Shown piece after piece: positions 16,431 to 24,570 of a stretch of DNA of 64,000 nt. The notes under the pieces are model-generated. The model was not told the origin of the DNA, ran no database searches, and saw only the letters and a program-made list of their open reading frames with translations. This DNA is from Polaribacter sp. (GTDB lineage: Bacteria > Bacteroidota > Bacteroidia > Flavobacteriales > Flavobacteriaceae). Made by a program: the position numbers and the translations under genes. The first letter of the stretch is position 1; the number at the start of each line of letters is the position of its first letter. The stretch is taken from positions 50,998 through 114,997 of the forward strand of contig JAQWGI010000016.1 in NCBI GenBank assembly GCA_029238315.1. The letters are read 5' to 3'.

Positions 16431-16752
16431 AATCTCAGATTGATTTTAATTTTTCGCGCTACTACAAACAACTATTATTTGTTACTTTGCAGATATATGA
16501 ATTATTCGAATTCTTACAAATCTAAGTAATTCTTTGGGCTTGCAGTAAAACTATTTACTGTTATTGGCTATAGATATTACATAATTAGTAATACTTTAAA
16601 AAGTAAGATCATTTTCTTTAATAGATTAAAAGTTGATCTAATAATTAAATGCAAACTATTGTTTGATTATTTATGGATAAAAAAAGTACAGTTTTAGAAA
16701 CAAAAAATGATCTTAACGACTCTTAATAAAAACAGTATTTCAAAAAGATAAT
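16431..16752. other. Gene-free stretch
   Basis: I see no supported gene here. The only short frames with ATG are 10 and 17 codons long, and no palindrome, tRNA or strong terminator is evident. It must contain the promoter of ruvC-hemW, but no exact TAnnTTTG match was found on the minus strand. Confidence 0.5.
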
Positions 16753-16899
16753 TTATGGCAATACATTAGAAAGCAACGAGGTTGCATTCATCCATAAATA
16801 AACAGCTACAATTAGTAAAATAACTAACAAAATTCCTCTTTTGGGATTGGCTCTTTTTCTACCTCTTAATCTTCTAAACTTTATTTTTTTTTCTTCCAT
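16753..16899 (-). CDS. Small basic single-span membrane protein (48 residues)
   Basis: A short frame from ATG at 16899 to TAA at 16753 starts MEEKKIKFRRLRGRKRANPKRG and continues with a hydrophobic helix, about GILLVILLIVAVYLWM, and a short tail. A strongly basic N-terminus followed by one membrane span predicts an inner-membrane protein with its N-terminus in the cytoplasm. It begins 18 bases after the mnmD stop on the same strand, so it should be co-transcribed with mnmD. Its coding look comes from the clean charge-then-hydrophobic pattern. I do not know a named family, and the function is unknown. Confidence 0.7.
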   Translation of the reverse strand: MEEKKIKFRRLRGRKRANPKRGILLVILLIVAVYLWMNATSLLSNVLP

Positions 16900-16917
16900 T
16901 TTAATACTGTATTACAA

Positions 16918-17580
16918 TTATACCTTTATAGCTCTTAACATCTCTCTTTTTCCTGGCGGACCTTCAATTCGTTCAACTGAAAAACCAACATCTTGCATGG
17001 CTCTTCTTACACTTCCTTTTGCCGAATAAGTCACTAAAATTCCGTTTAATTTTAAAGCTTCATACATCTTTTTAAAAATAGACACTGTCCATAACTCTGG
17101 CTGATGTTCTGCTCCAAAAGCATCAAAATAAACTAAATTAAATTGATTTTTATCTGTAATTTCTTTAAAAAATTGTTTTCTTTTTGTTAAAAAAAAATGA
17201 CTAGATATAGCATGTCTTTCTTCCCATGAACAATTATGCATTTTTTTAAAAAAATCATGCTTATTTGATACATTTAATTTGTGAACATAATTTAATTTCA
17301 CCACTTCTTCTTCAGTAACAGGATACGCCTCTACACCAACATAATTAATAGATTTATTGTTTTTTAATGCCTCTAAATAAGTGATAAAACAATTTAATCC
17401 AGTTCCAAAACCAATTTCTAAAATTGAAATTTCTGATAACTCAATTTCATCAAATCCTTTAGCAATAAATACGTGTTTTGATTCTTGAATTGCACCATGT
17501 GTAGAATGATAATTTTCATTCCAATCTGGTAAATGAATCGTTGATGATCCATCAGAAGTAACTACAATTTCTCTTTTCAA
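16918..17580 (-). CDS. mnmD: tRNA (5-methylaminomethyl-2-thiouridylate)-methyltransferase, stand-alone MnmD
   Basis: It performs the final methylation making mnm5s2U34 in the wobble position of certain tRNAs. The 220-residue protein has the SAM-binding loop EIGFGTGLNCF, and the DUF752 motif VYFDAFGAEHQPELWT with the GSVRRAMQDVGFSV end. In E. coli the same domain is fused to the FAD-dependent MnmC oxidase; here only the methyltransferase part exists, as in other Bacteroidetes. One base separates it from the upstream CxxCH lipoprotein gene. Confidence 0.9.
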   Translation of the reverse strand: MKREIVVTSDGSSTIHLPDWNENYHSTHGAIQESKHVFIAKGFDEIELSEISILEIGFGTGLNCFITYLEALKNNKSINYVGVEAYPVTEEEVVKLNYVHKLNVSNKHDFFKKMHNCSWEERHAISSHFFLTKRKQFFKEITDKNQFNLVYFDAFGAEHQPELWTVSIFKKMYEALKLNGILVTYSAKGSVRRAMQDVGFSVERIEGPPGKREMLRAIKV

Positions 17581-17581
17581 T

Positions 17582-18007
17582 TTACTTAATTAATAGTTTT
17601 TTAATTTTAGGGATCGGACCAATACAAATTGTTTGGTGACAAGAAATACAACTATTAATTACTGTATTATGCCTCCTAGTTAAAGATTCTTGCGAAGACT
17701 CAAAAACCGCTTTCATATTTCTTATATAATAATCAGAAAAAGCTTTAAAAGACAGTGTTCTATCGGTTGAATCTGTTAGTTGAGCAGTGTGTATTTTTAA
17801 AAAATCTTTCGGGAAATGTTTGGGTGATTTTCCTTCCAGAATTAATTGTTTGTTTGCTGCGTTTACATCATACATCCACAACATTAAAGCAGCCATTTCT
17901 GACTGCTTATAAAAACTTTCTTTTGAATAAATTTCTACTTTTTGTTTTCTCTCTGAATTACAGCTAATACCCAAGCATATCAGAACGAATGATAGCGTTT
18001 TTGGCAT
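17582..18007 (-). CDS. Putative monoheme cytochrome c-like lipoprotein
   Basis: The 141-residue protein opens with a hydrophobic segment and lipobox-like CLGISC, so it is probably a lipoprotein facing the periplasm. Near its C-terminus CISCHQT is a c-type heme-binding CxxCH motif with upstream helical sequence, fitting a cytochrome c'-like or diheme-fragment fold, although no second heme site or obvious distal ligand can be named. Its ATG overlaps the stop of the DUF4920 gene as TAATG, so the two are translated together. The electron donor or acceptor is unknown. Confidence 0.65.
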   Translation of the reverse strand: MPKTLSFVLICLGISCNSERKQKVEIYSKESFYKQSEMAALMLWMYDVNAANKQLILEGKSPKHFPKDFLKIHTAQLTDSTDRTLSFKAFSDYYIRNMKAVFESSQESLTRRHNTVINSCISCHQTICIGPIPKIKKLLIK

Positions 18008-18513
18008 TATTTTTTCATTAAAACACCATCCGCTTCAAAAGCAAACTCTAGTTTAGGCATTGTAATCTTAGCAATTTCTTCTTTGGTTTTACCAGCATCC
18101 TCTGCATAATGTTTTAAATCTGCCACAGATGTTTCTTGTACAAATGCCTTACCGTTTACAATTACTTCACGATCTTTAGCATCTAAAGGCATAAAAAAAC
18201 CGTAGTCTTTAAAACGAACCATTGTTTGAGTTCCATCAGATAAACCTAACTTCATCCAGCATCCTTTTTTAGAGCAAACTTCATCTATTTTTGAAGTAAA
18301 TTTTACACGTATAGTATCCCCTACTTTCATGGAAGTAAACTTACCTAACATTGTTTTAGAATCAATAGTTCCTTCATCAGAAATCATCGCTCCAAAAGAG
18401 TCGAAATTTTCGGTAATCGCACTATTTTTAACGGCGTTTTTGTCTGAACTTTTTTCTTTACAAGCAGTTAAAACAAGTAAAAGAGATAAAGATACTTTTA
18501 AAATATTTTTCAT
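18007..18513 (-). CDS. DUF4920 domain lipoprotein
   Basis: A lipoprotein signal (MKNILKVSLSLLLVLTAC, lipid Cys18) precedes a compact beta-rich domain with FDSFGA, then DEVCSKKGCWMKLGL and MVRFKDYGFFMP. This is the DUF4920 pattern, an OB-fold-like domain with a conserved cysteine pair in a CxKxGCWM motif. The role is unknown; the Cys pair might bind metal or be redox active. ATG at 18513 is favoured over 18531 because it begins the signal sequence directly. The gene heads the unit DUF4920-CxxCH lipoprotein-mnmD-small membrane protein. Confidence 0.85.
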   Translation of the reverse strand: MKNILKVSLSLLLVLTACKEKSSDKNAVKNSAITENFDSFGAMISDEGTIDSKTMLGKFTSMKVGDTIRVKFTSKIDEVCSKKGCWMKLGLSDGTQTMVRFKDYGFFMPLDAKDREVIVNGKAFVQETSVADLKHYAEDAGKTKEEIAKITMPKLEFAFEADGVLMKK

Positions 18514-18539
18514 AATTTTTAAATTTAACACATTTATTA

Positions 18540-18547
18540 CAAATGTA
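18540..18547 (-). promoter_or_regulatory. -7 promoter box TACATTTG for the DUF4920-mnmD unit
   Basis: An exact TAnnTTTG match on the minus strand 26 bases above the ATG at 18513, back to back with the ilvE promoter. Confidence 0.55.
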
Positions 18548-18602
18548 AGAATTTAAACAATAAAACGCTGTAATATCTGATTTTAGAATGTGATAAAATG
18601 CC

Positions 18603-18610
18603 TACCTTTG
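18603..18610 (+). promoter_or_regulatory. -7 promoter box TACCTTTG for ilvE
   Basis: An exact TAnnTTTG match ending 24 bases before the ATG at 18635, leaving a short leader of about 18-20 bases. Confidence 0.6.
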
Positions 18611-18634
18611 CAGCATTAAAAAATTCTGACGTAA

Positions 18635-19690
18635 ATGAATTCAAATATACAAATTTTACCTGTTCAAAATTCTAGAATAGACACTGTGGATTTCAATAAT
18701 TTACCTTTTGGAACCCTTTTTTCTGATCATATGTTTACCTGTGATTATAAAGATGGGAAATGGCAAAACCCTACTATTAAAGCTTACGGACCAATTGAAT
18801 TAAACCCTTCTGCAAAGATTTTTCATTATGGACAATCTATTTTTGAAGGTATGAAAGCCTATAAAGATGCAGATCTAAACACATTGTTATTTAGACCTCT
18901 AGACAATTGCAAACGCCTAAATAAATCAGCAGAGAGAATGGTAATTCCACAAATCCCTGAAGAATTATTTATGGATGGTTTAAAGAAACTTCTAGAAATT
19001 GACAACGCTTGGATTCCAACTAACGAAGGAAGCTCCTTGTACATAAGACCTTTTGTTTTTGCTTCAGGAAACGGTTTTCATGCATCACCAGCAACAGAGT
19101 ATAAATTTATAATTGCCACAGCTCCTTCTGGCGCCTATTTTGCTGGAAAAGTTAAGGTTTTAATTGAAGAAAAATATGCAAGAGCTGCAAATGGCGGTGT
19201 AGGATTTGCTAAAGCTGGTGGAAATTATGCAGCACAATTTTATCCAACACAACTAGCTATTGAAAAAGGCTACAACCAAGTAATCTGGACAGACGACACC
19301 TCACATGAATACATTGAAGAAGCAGGTGCAATGAATATTTTTGTTCGTATAAATGACACCTTAGTTACAAGCCCAACTTCTGATAGGATTTTAGATGGAA
19401 TTACAAGAAAAAGCATCATACAAATTGCAAAAGACAATGATATAGATGTTGAAGTACGTAAAATTACTGTAAAAGAAGTTGTTGAATCTGCAAAAAACGG
19501 TACGTTAAAAGAAATGTTCGGAGCAGGAACGGCTGCTGTAATTTCTCCAATTTCAAGTTTTGGTTTTAAAGAACAAGATTTTGATTTACCTGAATTAAAT
19601 AATTCTTATGCATCACAACTAAAAAAGAGAATTACAGATATACAAACTAACAAAACAGAAGATCCTTACGGATGGAGAGTTCAATTATAG
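18635..19690 (+). CDS. ilvE: Branched-chain amino acid aminotransferase
   Basis: This fold-type IV PLP enzyme interconverts valine, leucine and isoleucine with their 2-keto acids. It has the family motifs FHYGQSIFEGMKAY, SLYIRPFVFASG and GGVGFAKAGGNYAAQF, the lysine in the latter region carrying PLP. EEAGAMNIFV and the late GTAAVISPI also fit. The 351-residue length matches the eukaryote-like BCAT type common in Bacteroidetes rather than the shorter E. coli form. It stands alone, with its own promoter box at 18603 and a strong terminator at 19708. Confidence 0.95.
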   Translation: MNSNIQILPVQNSRIDTVDFNNLPFGTLFSDHMFTCDYKDGKWQNPTIKAYGPIELNPSAKIFHYGQSIFEGMKAYKDADLNTLLFRPLDNCKRLNKSAERMVIPQIPEELFMDGLKKLLEIDNAWIPTNEGSSLYIRPFVFASGNGFHASPATEYKFIIATAPSGAYFAGKVKVLIEEKYARAANGGVGFAKAGGNYAAQFYPTQLAIEKGYNQVIWTDDTSHEYIEEAGAMNIFVRINDTLVTSPTSDRILDGITRKSIIQIAKDNDIDVEVRKITVKEVVESAKNGTLKEMFGAGTAAVISPISSFGFKEQDFDLPELNNSYASQLKKRITDIQTNKTEDPYGWRVQL

Positions 19691-19707
19691 TGCTATTCTT
19701 ATAAAAT

Positions 19708-19742
19708 AAAAAAAGCATCAATCTTATATTGATGCTTTTTTT
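19708..19742 (+). terminator. Rho-independent terminator after ilvE
   Basis: The stem AAAAAGCATCAAT / ATTGATGCTTTTT with a five-base loop is followed by a run of T. It ends 30 bases before the next gene start. Confidence 0.9.
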
Positions 19743-19771
19743 GTAGCTTTCAATTTTAAAATTTATTTAAA

Positions 19772-20725
19772 ATGAAACTAAAAATATTCTTCCTTTTTTT
19801 AACATTAACTTCTCTTGGATGCAAGTTAGAAAACAAATCAATTAAGACAATTGAAACTAAAAAATCAGAACAATATATTACCGTTTTAGGAATTGCTCAA
19901 GACGGAGGATTTCCGCACATTGGTTGTCAAAAAGAATGTTGTGCTGATTATTACAATGGAAAAAGTAAAAAGAAAAGTGTGGTTTCACTAGGTTTAGTTG
20001 ATCTTAACAACCAACAGAAATGGCTTTTTGAAGCAACACCAGATTTACATACTCAGTTAGCTACATTAGAACAAAGACATTTAAAAACTTCTTTAATTAT
20101 TAATGGCGTTTTTCTAACACATGCTCATATTGGACATTATACAGGTTTAATGTACTTTGGCAGAGAAGCTTATGGAAAGAGTAATATAAATGTTTTTGCA
20201 ATGCCAAAAATGAGGTCTTTTTTGGAAAAAAATGGCCCCTGGAATCAGTTAGTTTCTTTACAAAATATTGCTATTCAAGAATTACAAAATGAAACATCAA
20301 TTATACTAAACTCTTCTTTAAATGTTACGCCTTTTTTAGTGCCTCATAGAGATGAATTTTCAGAAACTGTTGGCTATAAAATTGAAGGAAAAAATAAAAC
20401 TGCTTTATTTATTCCAGATATTGACAAATGGCATAAATGGAAAAAAGACATTATTGAAGAAGTTAAAAAAGTAGATTATGCTTTTTTAGATGCAACATTT
20501 TTTAATCAAGATGAAGTAAAAAGAGCAATGACAGAAGTTCCACATCCGTTTATTGAAGAAACAGTAAGTTTATTTAAAAACGAATCCATAGAAACAAAAA
20601 ATAAAGTAATTTTCATTCACTTTAACCACACAAATCCAGCTTTAGAAAAAACCAGCAAGGAAAGAAGAGAACTAGAGAAATTAGGTTTTAAATTTGCTTC
20701 TGAAGGAAATAATTATGATTTGTAG
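19772..20725 (+). CDS. PqqB-like MBL-fold lipoprotein
   Basis: A lipoprotein signal (LTSLGC, Cys17) precedes a metallo-beta-lactamase fold closest in pattern to PqqB. It has the early GIAQDGGFPHIGCQKECC cysteine-rich loop, then FLTHAHIGHYTGL where the usual HxHxDH is HxHxGH, then PHRDEFSETVGYKIE and IPDIDKW. PqqB proper is cytoplasmic and acts in pyrroloquinoline quinone synthesis. This protein is exported and has no pqq genes near it, so it is more likely an envelope hydrolase of unknown substrate. The hydrophobic start and following Lys/Glu-rich linker are clear. Confidence 0.8.
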   Translation: MKLKIFFLFLTLTSLGCKLENKSIKTIETKKSEQYITVLGIAQDGGFPHIGCQKECCADYYNGKSKKKSVVSLGLVDLNNQQKWLFEATPDLHTQLATLEQRHLKTSLIINGVFLTHAHIGHYTGLMYFGREAYGKSNINVFAMPKMRSFLEKNGPWNQLVSLQNIAIQELQNETSIILNSSLNVTPFLVPHRDEFSETVGYKIEGKNKTALFIPDIDKWHKWKKDIIEEVKKVDYAFLDATFFNQDEVKRAMTEVPHPFIEETVSLFKNESIETKNKVIFIHFNHTNPALEKTSKERRELEKLGFKFASEGNNYDL

Positions 20726-20732
20726 TTTAAGC

Positions 20733-21443
20733 TTATTTTCTCACACCCCAAATTTCGTGCATTGCAACACCTTTACTAGAAAAGCCTTTGTGATTCCATG
20801 TTCCATTTTCCAAGCTGTAATCAAACACTAAACTAAGTCCAGCCTTAGAATTATCTCTAGAAAAAAATTCAATGTTCTCAGTATATTTTCCTTTTAGAGT
20901 TGTGTAAGTTCCTCCTCCAGTTCCCATAAACTGTTTGGTTTCTGTATTGTAGGCAATCCACTGAAAACGCGTACCAGACAAAACTTTCATTGTTTTTCTG
21001 GGCTTAGCAGTATCTCGCATTTGTGTTTTACCATCTCTTATTCTACCAGACATTAACCAAACTCCCTGTAATTTACCCGGCAAACCATTATCAACTCTTA
21101 TATATTTTATCTTTTCTCTAACTATTGTCATTTCAGTATCAGAGATTAAAACTTTAAAACTTATTTCAGATCCAACTTGATCAGGGTTACTAGAGTCAAA
21201 CTCTATTATTTGCGTCATGGTATCTCCTGTAAATTTCCATGCACCTCCGTTAGTTGTTATAAATTTTCCTGAATCAGCTTCAAACTTTGACATGACATGA
21301 TAACCATCTGCAAAAGAAATAACTGTTCTTATCCTTAAGCCTTCTTTTGACTCAGAAAAACCTTCCCAAGCGCCAATAAAACTTTGTGCTGTTATACCAA
21401 TTGTAAACAACAAACAAATCAATAATAAAAAAATTTTTCTCAT
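20733..21443 (-). CDS. Secreted protein with two lipocalin-like repeats, DUF4488-like
   Basis: A Sec signal ending ITAQS starts the protein, and ATG at 21443 is chosen because it opens the signal directly. Two halves each begin with a G-x-W motif (IGAWEG at the start and QGVWLMSG in the middle) and continue as beta strands, suggesting tandem small lipocalin or beta-barrel units. The second half (GTRFQWIAYN, GGGTYT, HEIWGVRK) resembles DUF4488. A periplasmic binding role is a guess. It converges with the MBL gene, stop codons seven bases apart. Confidence 0.65.
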   Translation of the reverse strand: MRKIFLLLICLLFTIGITAQSFIGAWEGFSESKEGLRIRTVISFADGYHVMSKFEADSGKFITTNGGAWKFTGDTMTQIIEFDSSNPDQVGSEISFKVLISDTEMTIVREKIKYIRVDNGLPGKLQGVWLMSGRIRDGKTQMRDTAKPRKTMKVLSGTRFQWIAYNTETKQFMGTGGGTYTTLKGKYTENIEFFSRDNSKAGLSLVFDYSLENGTWNHKGFSSKGVAMHEIWGVRK

Positions 21444-21489
21444 AATCACCTGTTTCTCATAAGCTAAAACCCAATAAATATACAGAAAT

Positions 21490-21876
21490 TTATTTATCTA
21501 AGATACTAGCTATATTTGGTTTAAAATAATTTGGTCCTTTTAGAACCTTACCGTCTTCTCTGTAAATTGGTTTTCCATCTTCACCCAATTTACTCATATT
21601 AGAGCGTTGTATTTCATTAAAAACATCTTCAATTTTATCTTGCATTCCGTGCTCTATAATTGTTCCACATAAAATGTATAACATATCTCCTAGCGCATCT
21701 GCAACCTCAACCAAATCGTTATTTTGAGCAGCTTCTATATACTCTTCATTCTCTTCTTTCATCAAGTTAAATCGCAACATATTTCTATCTTCTCCAATAT
21801 TTGCAATTGGTTTCTGATTCATGTTTAATTTAAAAGCTTTGTGAAATTCTGTTACTGCTGCTATTCTTTTTTTCAT
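21490..21876 (-). CDS. MazG-like nucleotide pyrophosphohydrolase (PRA-PH superfamily)
   Basis: The 128-residue protein shows the all-alpha NTP pyrophosphohydrolase motif, with metal-binding acidic residues in MKEENEEYIEA and in EVADALGDMLYILCG, where E-E-x2-E and the later E-x3-D would coordinate magnesium. The tail GEDGKPIYREDGKVLKGPNY is typical of a subgroup annotated as phosphoribosyl-ATP pyrophosphohydrolase-like. It is not the histidine-pathway enzyme, since no his genes are near. House-cleaning of odd nucleotides is the usual inference. Confidence 0.78.
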   Translation of the reverse strand: MKKRIAAVTEFHKAFKLNMNQKPIANIGEDRNMLRFNLMKEENEEYIEAAQNNDLVEVADALGDMLYILCGTIIEHGMQDKIEDVFNEIQRSNMSKLGEDGKPIYREDGKVLKGPNYFKPNIASILDK

Positions 21877-21933
21877 CTTTAATTACATTTATATTTGTTC
21901 TCCTAAAAAGGAATATGCTCTTTATTTAATTTG

Positions 21934-21941
21934 TATTTTTG
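21934..21941 (+). promoter_or_regulatory. -7 promoter box TATTTTTG for the 63-residue membrane protein gene
   Basis: An exact TAnnTTTG match ending 17 bases before the ATG at 21959. Confidence 0.5.
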
Positions 21942-21958
21942 CATAAAAATACAACTTT

Positions 21959-22150
21959 ATGTTTACCAAAGGTCAATTAATTTTTGCAGTTTTTTTTGTT
22001 GTTTCTTTTGTTATCCTAATGATTTGGAGTTATCGAAAAGACATCATCAATCATAAAAAATATTATAAAAACACTGCTTTAAAAGTGGGTTTTTGGATGC
22101 TTATTGCAATTTTTCTTTTTAGCGCAATAAGAATTTACAGTAAAAGTTAA
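21959..22150 (+). CDS. Small two-span membrane protein (63 residues)
   Basis: Two hydrophobic helices at about residues 7-24 and 43-58 are separated by the basic loop SYRKDIINHKKYYKNTALK, giving a hairpin in the inner membrane with the loop inside the cytoplasm. It is preceded by a good -7 box and followed at three bases by the convergent tag stop, so it is its own unit. I recognise it only as a type conserved among Flavobacteriales without a known role. Confidence 0.75.
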   Translation: MFTKGQLIFAVFFVVSFVILMIWSYRKDIINHKKYYKNTALKVGFWMLIAIFLFSAIRIYSKS

Positions 22151-22152
22151 TA

Positions 22153-22710
22153 TTAAAATCTATAACAGAAACAATCTGTTGTATGATCATTTACCATACC
22201 GGTTGCTTGCATAAAAGCGTACATAATTGTAGACCCTACAAATTTAAAACCACGCTTTTTTAAGTCTTTAGAAATCTTGTCTGACAATAACGTTGTTGCA
22301 GGTACATCTTCTCTTTTATCAAATGCATTTACAATTGGCTTATTATTTACATAAGCCCAAATATATTTAGAAAAAGAGCCAAATTCTTCTTGAATATCTA
22401 TAAATAATTTTGCGTTACTAACAGTAGATTTTATTTTTAACTTATTTCTAATAATTCCAGAATTCAAAATTAATTCATCCATCTTGGCTTGTTTATAATT
22501 TGCTATTTTCTTGTAATCAAAAGCATCAAAAGCATTTCTAAAATTTTCTCGTTTTTTTAAAATGGTAATCCAACTTAATCCAGCCTGAAAAGATTCTAGA
22601 ACTAAAAACTCAAATAAGGTTTCGTCATCATAAATTGGTTTTCCCCATTCGTTATCATGATAAGCAATGTACAAAGGATCTTCATTTACCCAAAAACATC
22701 TTTTCTGCAT
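22153..22710 (-). CDS. tag: DNA-3-methyladenine glycosylase I
   Basis: Tag removes 3-methyladenine from alkylated DNA in base excision repair. The 185-residue protein has all zinc ligands of the snap motif: Cys5 in KRCFW, His18 in AYHDNEWG, and the His and Cys of NDHTTDCFCY at the C-terminus. The catalytic region WITILKKRENFRNAFDAFD is also intact. Its ATG overlaps the stop of the upstream peptidase gene by one base (22710), so the pair is co-translated. A functional tie to the peptidase is not apparent. Confidence 0.93.
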   Translation of the reverse strand: MQKRCFWVNEDPLYIAYHDNEWGKPIYDDETLFEFLVLESFQAGLSWITILKKRENFRNAFDAFDYKKIANYKQAKMDELILNSGIIRNKLKIKSTVSNAKLFIDIQEEFGSFSKYIWAYVNNKPIVNAFDKREDVPATTLLSDKISKDLKKRGFKFVGSTIMYAFMQATGMVNDHTTDCFCYRF

Positions 22711-24059
22711 TAGTAATTAATCTGTATTGGCTTAATTGCTTCTTGCCTTTCATTTACATAATTATGCACACCATTTCCAAAAGAACCTGCTTCTTCTAAC
22801 ATAATTCGAATATCTTTTTGCCATTCTTTAATGGCAACAGTTACATTTAATTCTATGGCATACACCGTGTTTTTATGCAACGGATAATCTCCACGAACTG
22901 GAACGCCGCCTTGAGAATCCCACATTCCAATTGTAGTTCCTGCGCTATGACCAAAAAGACCAAGAGGATGCGTATAAATTGAAGGTTTTAACCCTTCTTT
23001 TTTCGCTTGATTTAATGATGCTAATAAAATTTCATTTCCCGTTTTTCCTGTTTGCATATTTGTTGTTAAAATATCTTGTAACCGGTTACCTTTTGCAAAA
23101 GCATTTGCTAAAAAAGCAGGCACCTGAGTTTCTTCTTTTTCAAGTACATATGCATGTTGCTGGCAATCTGTATTTAAGCCAATGTAACTAATTCCAAAAT
23201 CACAATGCAATAAATCACCAGGTAAAATCACCTTATTATCTTTTGCTTTTGAAAATGAATAAATATGAGATTTTAAGGGTTCATTACTTCTCTGTAAATC
23301 AATTGTTGGGTGAAACCAAGTAGCTAAACCTAAATCTGTTACTTTTTGACGCATCCACCAAACTACATCATCTGTTGTAGTTTCGCCTGGAATAATTACT
23401 TTATTTGAGAAAGCTTCATCAATAATATCATGAGTAATTTTAACCAAGTCTTCAAATAAACTCATCTCTTTTGGAGTTCTAGTTTCAATCCAACCAATTG
23501 CTAATTTCTCTGCAGAAACTACTTTCTGTTGACTGTTTTTAGAAAGGTTCTCTAAAAATTCATCATAATCTGTTTTTACCAAACCATCTGCTAAAGCAAA
23601 ATGTTTTGAAATATTTACACCAATTTTATTAGGGTTTCTTTCTTCAATAATTCTATTTAATGCTCTCCACTGGTTTGGCTCTTCTTCTTTATTCCAAGCA
23701 GATTTTATATTCTTACCAACATCATATCTTGCAACAGCTAATTTTTCTATAGTGTTTTTTGCTTTGTTACGATAAAAAACTAAAATAGTTCTTCTTCTTG
23801 CGTTTAACCAAACAGACGGCAACATTGTTTTTATAACTGGATCTTCATTGTATTCTCTAGAAATTACAACCCACATATCAATATCTGCTTGATCCATTAA
23901 ATCTGGAAGTAGATTATTAAATCTATCTTCAATAATTTCATCTCTTAAGATTGCTCTATCTTTTTCTTCTAAAATAGTATATGTAGATTCTTTAACTTCT
24001 TGTTGATTACAAGCCGCTAAAAGGCTTACTAAAAACAGGCGGAATAGTATTTTTTTCAT
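22710..24059 (-). CDS. M24 family metallopeptidase, Xaa-Pro aminopeptidase-like lipoprotein
   Basis: A lipoprotein signal (LVSLLAAC, Cys17) shows envelope localisation. Residues beyond about 200 form the creatinase/pita-bread fold, with the metal ligands in LLHCDFGISYIGLNTDCQQ (two Asp), THPLGLFGHSAGTTIG (His), YAIELNVTV (Glu) and MLEEAGSF (Glu). The N-terminal part is the creatinase-type domain. Removal of N-terminal residues before proline is the family activity. The HPLGLFGHSAG form suggests a distinct subgroup. It leads a two-gene unit with tag. Confidence 0.85.
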   Translation of the reverse strand: MKKILFRLFLVSLLAACNQQEVKESTYTILEEKDRAILRDEIIEDRFNNLLPDLMDQADIDMWVVISREYNEDPVIKTMLPSVWLNARRRTILVFYRNKAKNTIEKLAVARYDVGKNIKSAWNKEEEPNQWRALNRIIEERNPNKIGVNISKHFALADGLVKTDYDEFLENLSKNSQQKVVSAEKLAIGWIETRTPKEMSLFEDLVKITHDIIDEAFSNKVIIPGETTTDDVVWWMRQKVTDLGLATWFHPTIDLQRSNEPLKSHIYSFSKAKDNKVILPGDLLHCDFGISYIGLNTDCQQHAYVLEKEETQVPAFLANAFAKGNRLQDILTTNMQTGKTGNEILLASLNQAKKEGLKPSIYTHPLGLFGHSAGTTIGMWDSQGGVPVRGDYPLHKNTVYAIELNVTVAIKEWQKDIRIMLEEAGSFGNGVHNYVNERQEAIKPIQINY

Positions 24060-24130
24060 ATTAAATAAGTTTGGATTCGAAAATTAATGTTAAAAGTCGA
24101 ATAAATCAACGTTTTTTGGAATAATTTTTG

Positions 24131-24138
24131 CAAATTTA
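24131..24138 (-). promoter_or_regulatory. -7 promoter box TAAATTTG, possible promoter of the M24 peptidase-tag unit
   Basis: An exact TAnnTTTG match on the minus strand, 71 bases above the ATG at 24059. It is weaker evidence than other boxes because of the distance. Confidence 0.35.
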
Positions 24139-24156
24139 CTACACAAAATACTGATT

Positions 24157-24570
24157 ATGAAATTACTAAAAATATACAGCTGTCTTTTTATTTTTACTTT
24201 TTTAATGATTGGCTGTGGACCTTCTTCCCAAATAAAAAATAATTCAGAAATTAAAGAACAACCAGTTGTAATTGAAAATGAAGAATTAGAGTATCAAATA
24301 ATTATAATTGATCAGGGTTTTACTTCTTTCTTAAACAATACAGCAAGATCTAAAGATTATTACTCTAACTCTTATTTAAAAAACAAAAACAGAGTTTATG
24401 TTGCTGCATGGAATAATAGAGCTAGAAACCCGCAAAAATACAACGCTAATATTTACGAAAACGCAATTGATTACCAGCAAAATATTGAATATGGCCTAGA
24501 AGTAAATTATAAATTATTTTGGTATTTTAAATTTGCAGAACAAAAGTACCGCATGAAATTAAACTATTAA
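24157..24570 (+). CDS. DUF6146 family lipoprotein
   Basis: Signal and lipobox MIGC (Cys20) are followed by a linker and the compact DUF6146 pattern: EYQIIIIDQGFTSFL, SNSYLKNKN, WNNRARNPQKYN, then YGLEVNYKLFWYFKFAEQKY. The conserved asparagine and aromatic residues suggest a small folded periplasmic domain. Function is unknown, and the family is largely restricted to Flavobacteriia. It stands as a single gene, its stop adjoining the convergent folA stop. Confidence 0.8.
   Translation: MKLLKIYSCLFIFTFLMIGCGPSSQIKNNSEIKEQPVVIENEELEYQIIIIDQGFTSFLNNTARSKDYYSNSYLKNKNRVYVAAWNNRARNPQKYNANIYENAIDYQQNIEYGLEVNYKLFWYFKFAEQKYRMKLNY

Noticed and set aside
16487..16730. Short ATG frames of 10 and 17 codons in the gap upstream of ruvC
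   Set aside because: They are too short, lack a domain or signal pattern, and are not next to an exact promoter box.
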